A stretch of 6,700 bases of DNA from Clostridiales bacterium UBA3953 (GTDB lineage Bacteria > Bacillota > Clostridia > Oscillospirales > CAG-272), in contig DGDL01000047.1 in NCBI GenBank assembly GCA_002385415.1, forward strand, positions 2,142 through 8,841, read 5' to 3'. This document shows positions 6,483 through 6,700 of the stretch, piece after piece (positions within the stretch are counted from its first letter, which is position 1; each line of letters starts with the position of its first letter). Below the pieces are notes generated by a model. The model was not told the origin of the DNA. It made no database searches and saw nothing but the letters and a program-made list of their open reading frames with translations. The position numbers and the translations under genes are program-made.

Positions 6483-6700
6483 ATGAAAAAGCTCGCTATT
6501 TTCCTTGCGCTTATTTTGGTGCTGACCACACCGGCGGCGTCCTGTGCCGGACAGGGGGACGGCGGCGGGGCTGATACGACTGCAGCGGTCACCGAAAGCG
6601 AGACCACCGAGCTCGAGGCGCGAATGGCAATCCCTGACGATTTGCCCGAAAAAGATTTCGGCGGCAGGGAGTTCCGCATATACTCGTCGACCGGTCGCGA
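6483..6700 (+). CDS. Second solute-binding lipoprotein, 3' end outside window
   Basis: The first 72 residues are visible. A lipoprotein signal peptide ends in AASC (Cys21), followed by a Gly/Asp/Thr-rich linker and then ARMAI and DFGGREFRIYSS, the same opening as the preceding protein at the same residue numbers. Over residues 38-72, 28 of 35 positions are identical without gaps, while the signal peptide and linker differ. It is therefore a tandem paralogue, presumably another sugar-binding lipoprotein. ATG 6483 follows AGGGGGAAG (6467-6475). The 106-bp gap before it shows no strong terminator or promoter, so co-transcription with the first copy is likely. The frame is open to the window edge. 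Confidence 0.85.
   Translation, partial: MKKLAIFLALILVLTTPAASCAGQGDGGGADTTAAVTESETTELEARMAIPDDLPEKDFGGREFRIYSSTGR

Overview
The window looks like chromosomal DNA from a GC-rich anaerobic Firmicute, probably an uncultured gut-type Clostridia (Oscillospirales/Ruminococcaceae-like). This is an inference. It rests on AT-rich consensus promoters set in GC-rich coding sequence, strong GGAG-type ribosome binding sites, an Lrp-aminotransferase pair arranged like Bacillus alaR-alaT (yugG-yugH), and tandem sugar-type solute-binding lipoproteins. No RNA gene, CRISPR array, insertion sequence or phage gene is visible. Nearly all of the sequence is ordinary protein-coding DNA.

Left half, minus strand (23-3091). 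Reading in the direction of transcription there is an FAD-dependent oxidoreductase of unknown substrate (3091-1766), a hairpin terminator (1746-1712), an Lrp/AsnC regulator (1695-1219), a PLP-dependent aminotransferase overlapping it by four bases with a GTG start (1222-53), and a second terminator hairpin just past the stop (48-23). The regulator and aminotransferase form a tight operon; the regulator probably senses an amino acid linked to the enzyme.

Centre (3092-3291). This 200-bp divergent control region carries one good extended -10 promoter on each strand. Between and around the promoters are several short dyads and one shared octamer, so the two sides may be co-regulated.

Right half, plus strand (3292-6700). 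A cytoplasmic alpha/beta hydrolase is followed after one base by a stand-alone ADP-dependent NAD(P)H-hydrate dehydratase (nnrD), which repairs damaged NAD(P)H. After an 81-bp gap come two paralogous extracellular solute-binding lipoproteins in tandem, the second cut by the window edge. They probably capture sugars or oligosaccharides for an ABC importer whose permeases are not in view.

I find no clearly novel system. The points most worth a second look are the structured divergent promoter region, the unassigned oxidoreductase opposite the hydrolase-nnrD pair, and the recently duplicated lipoproteins.
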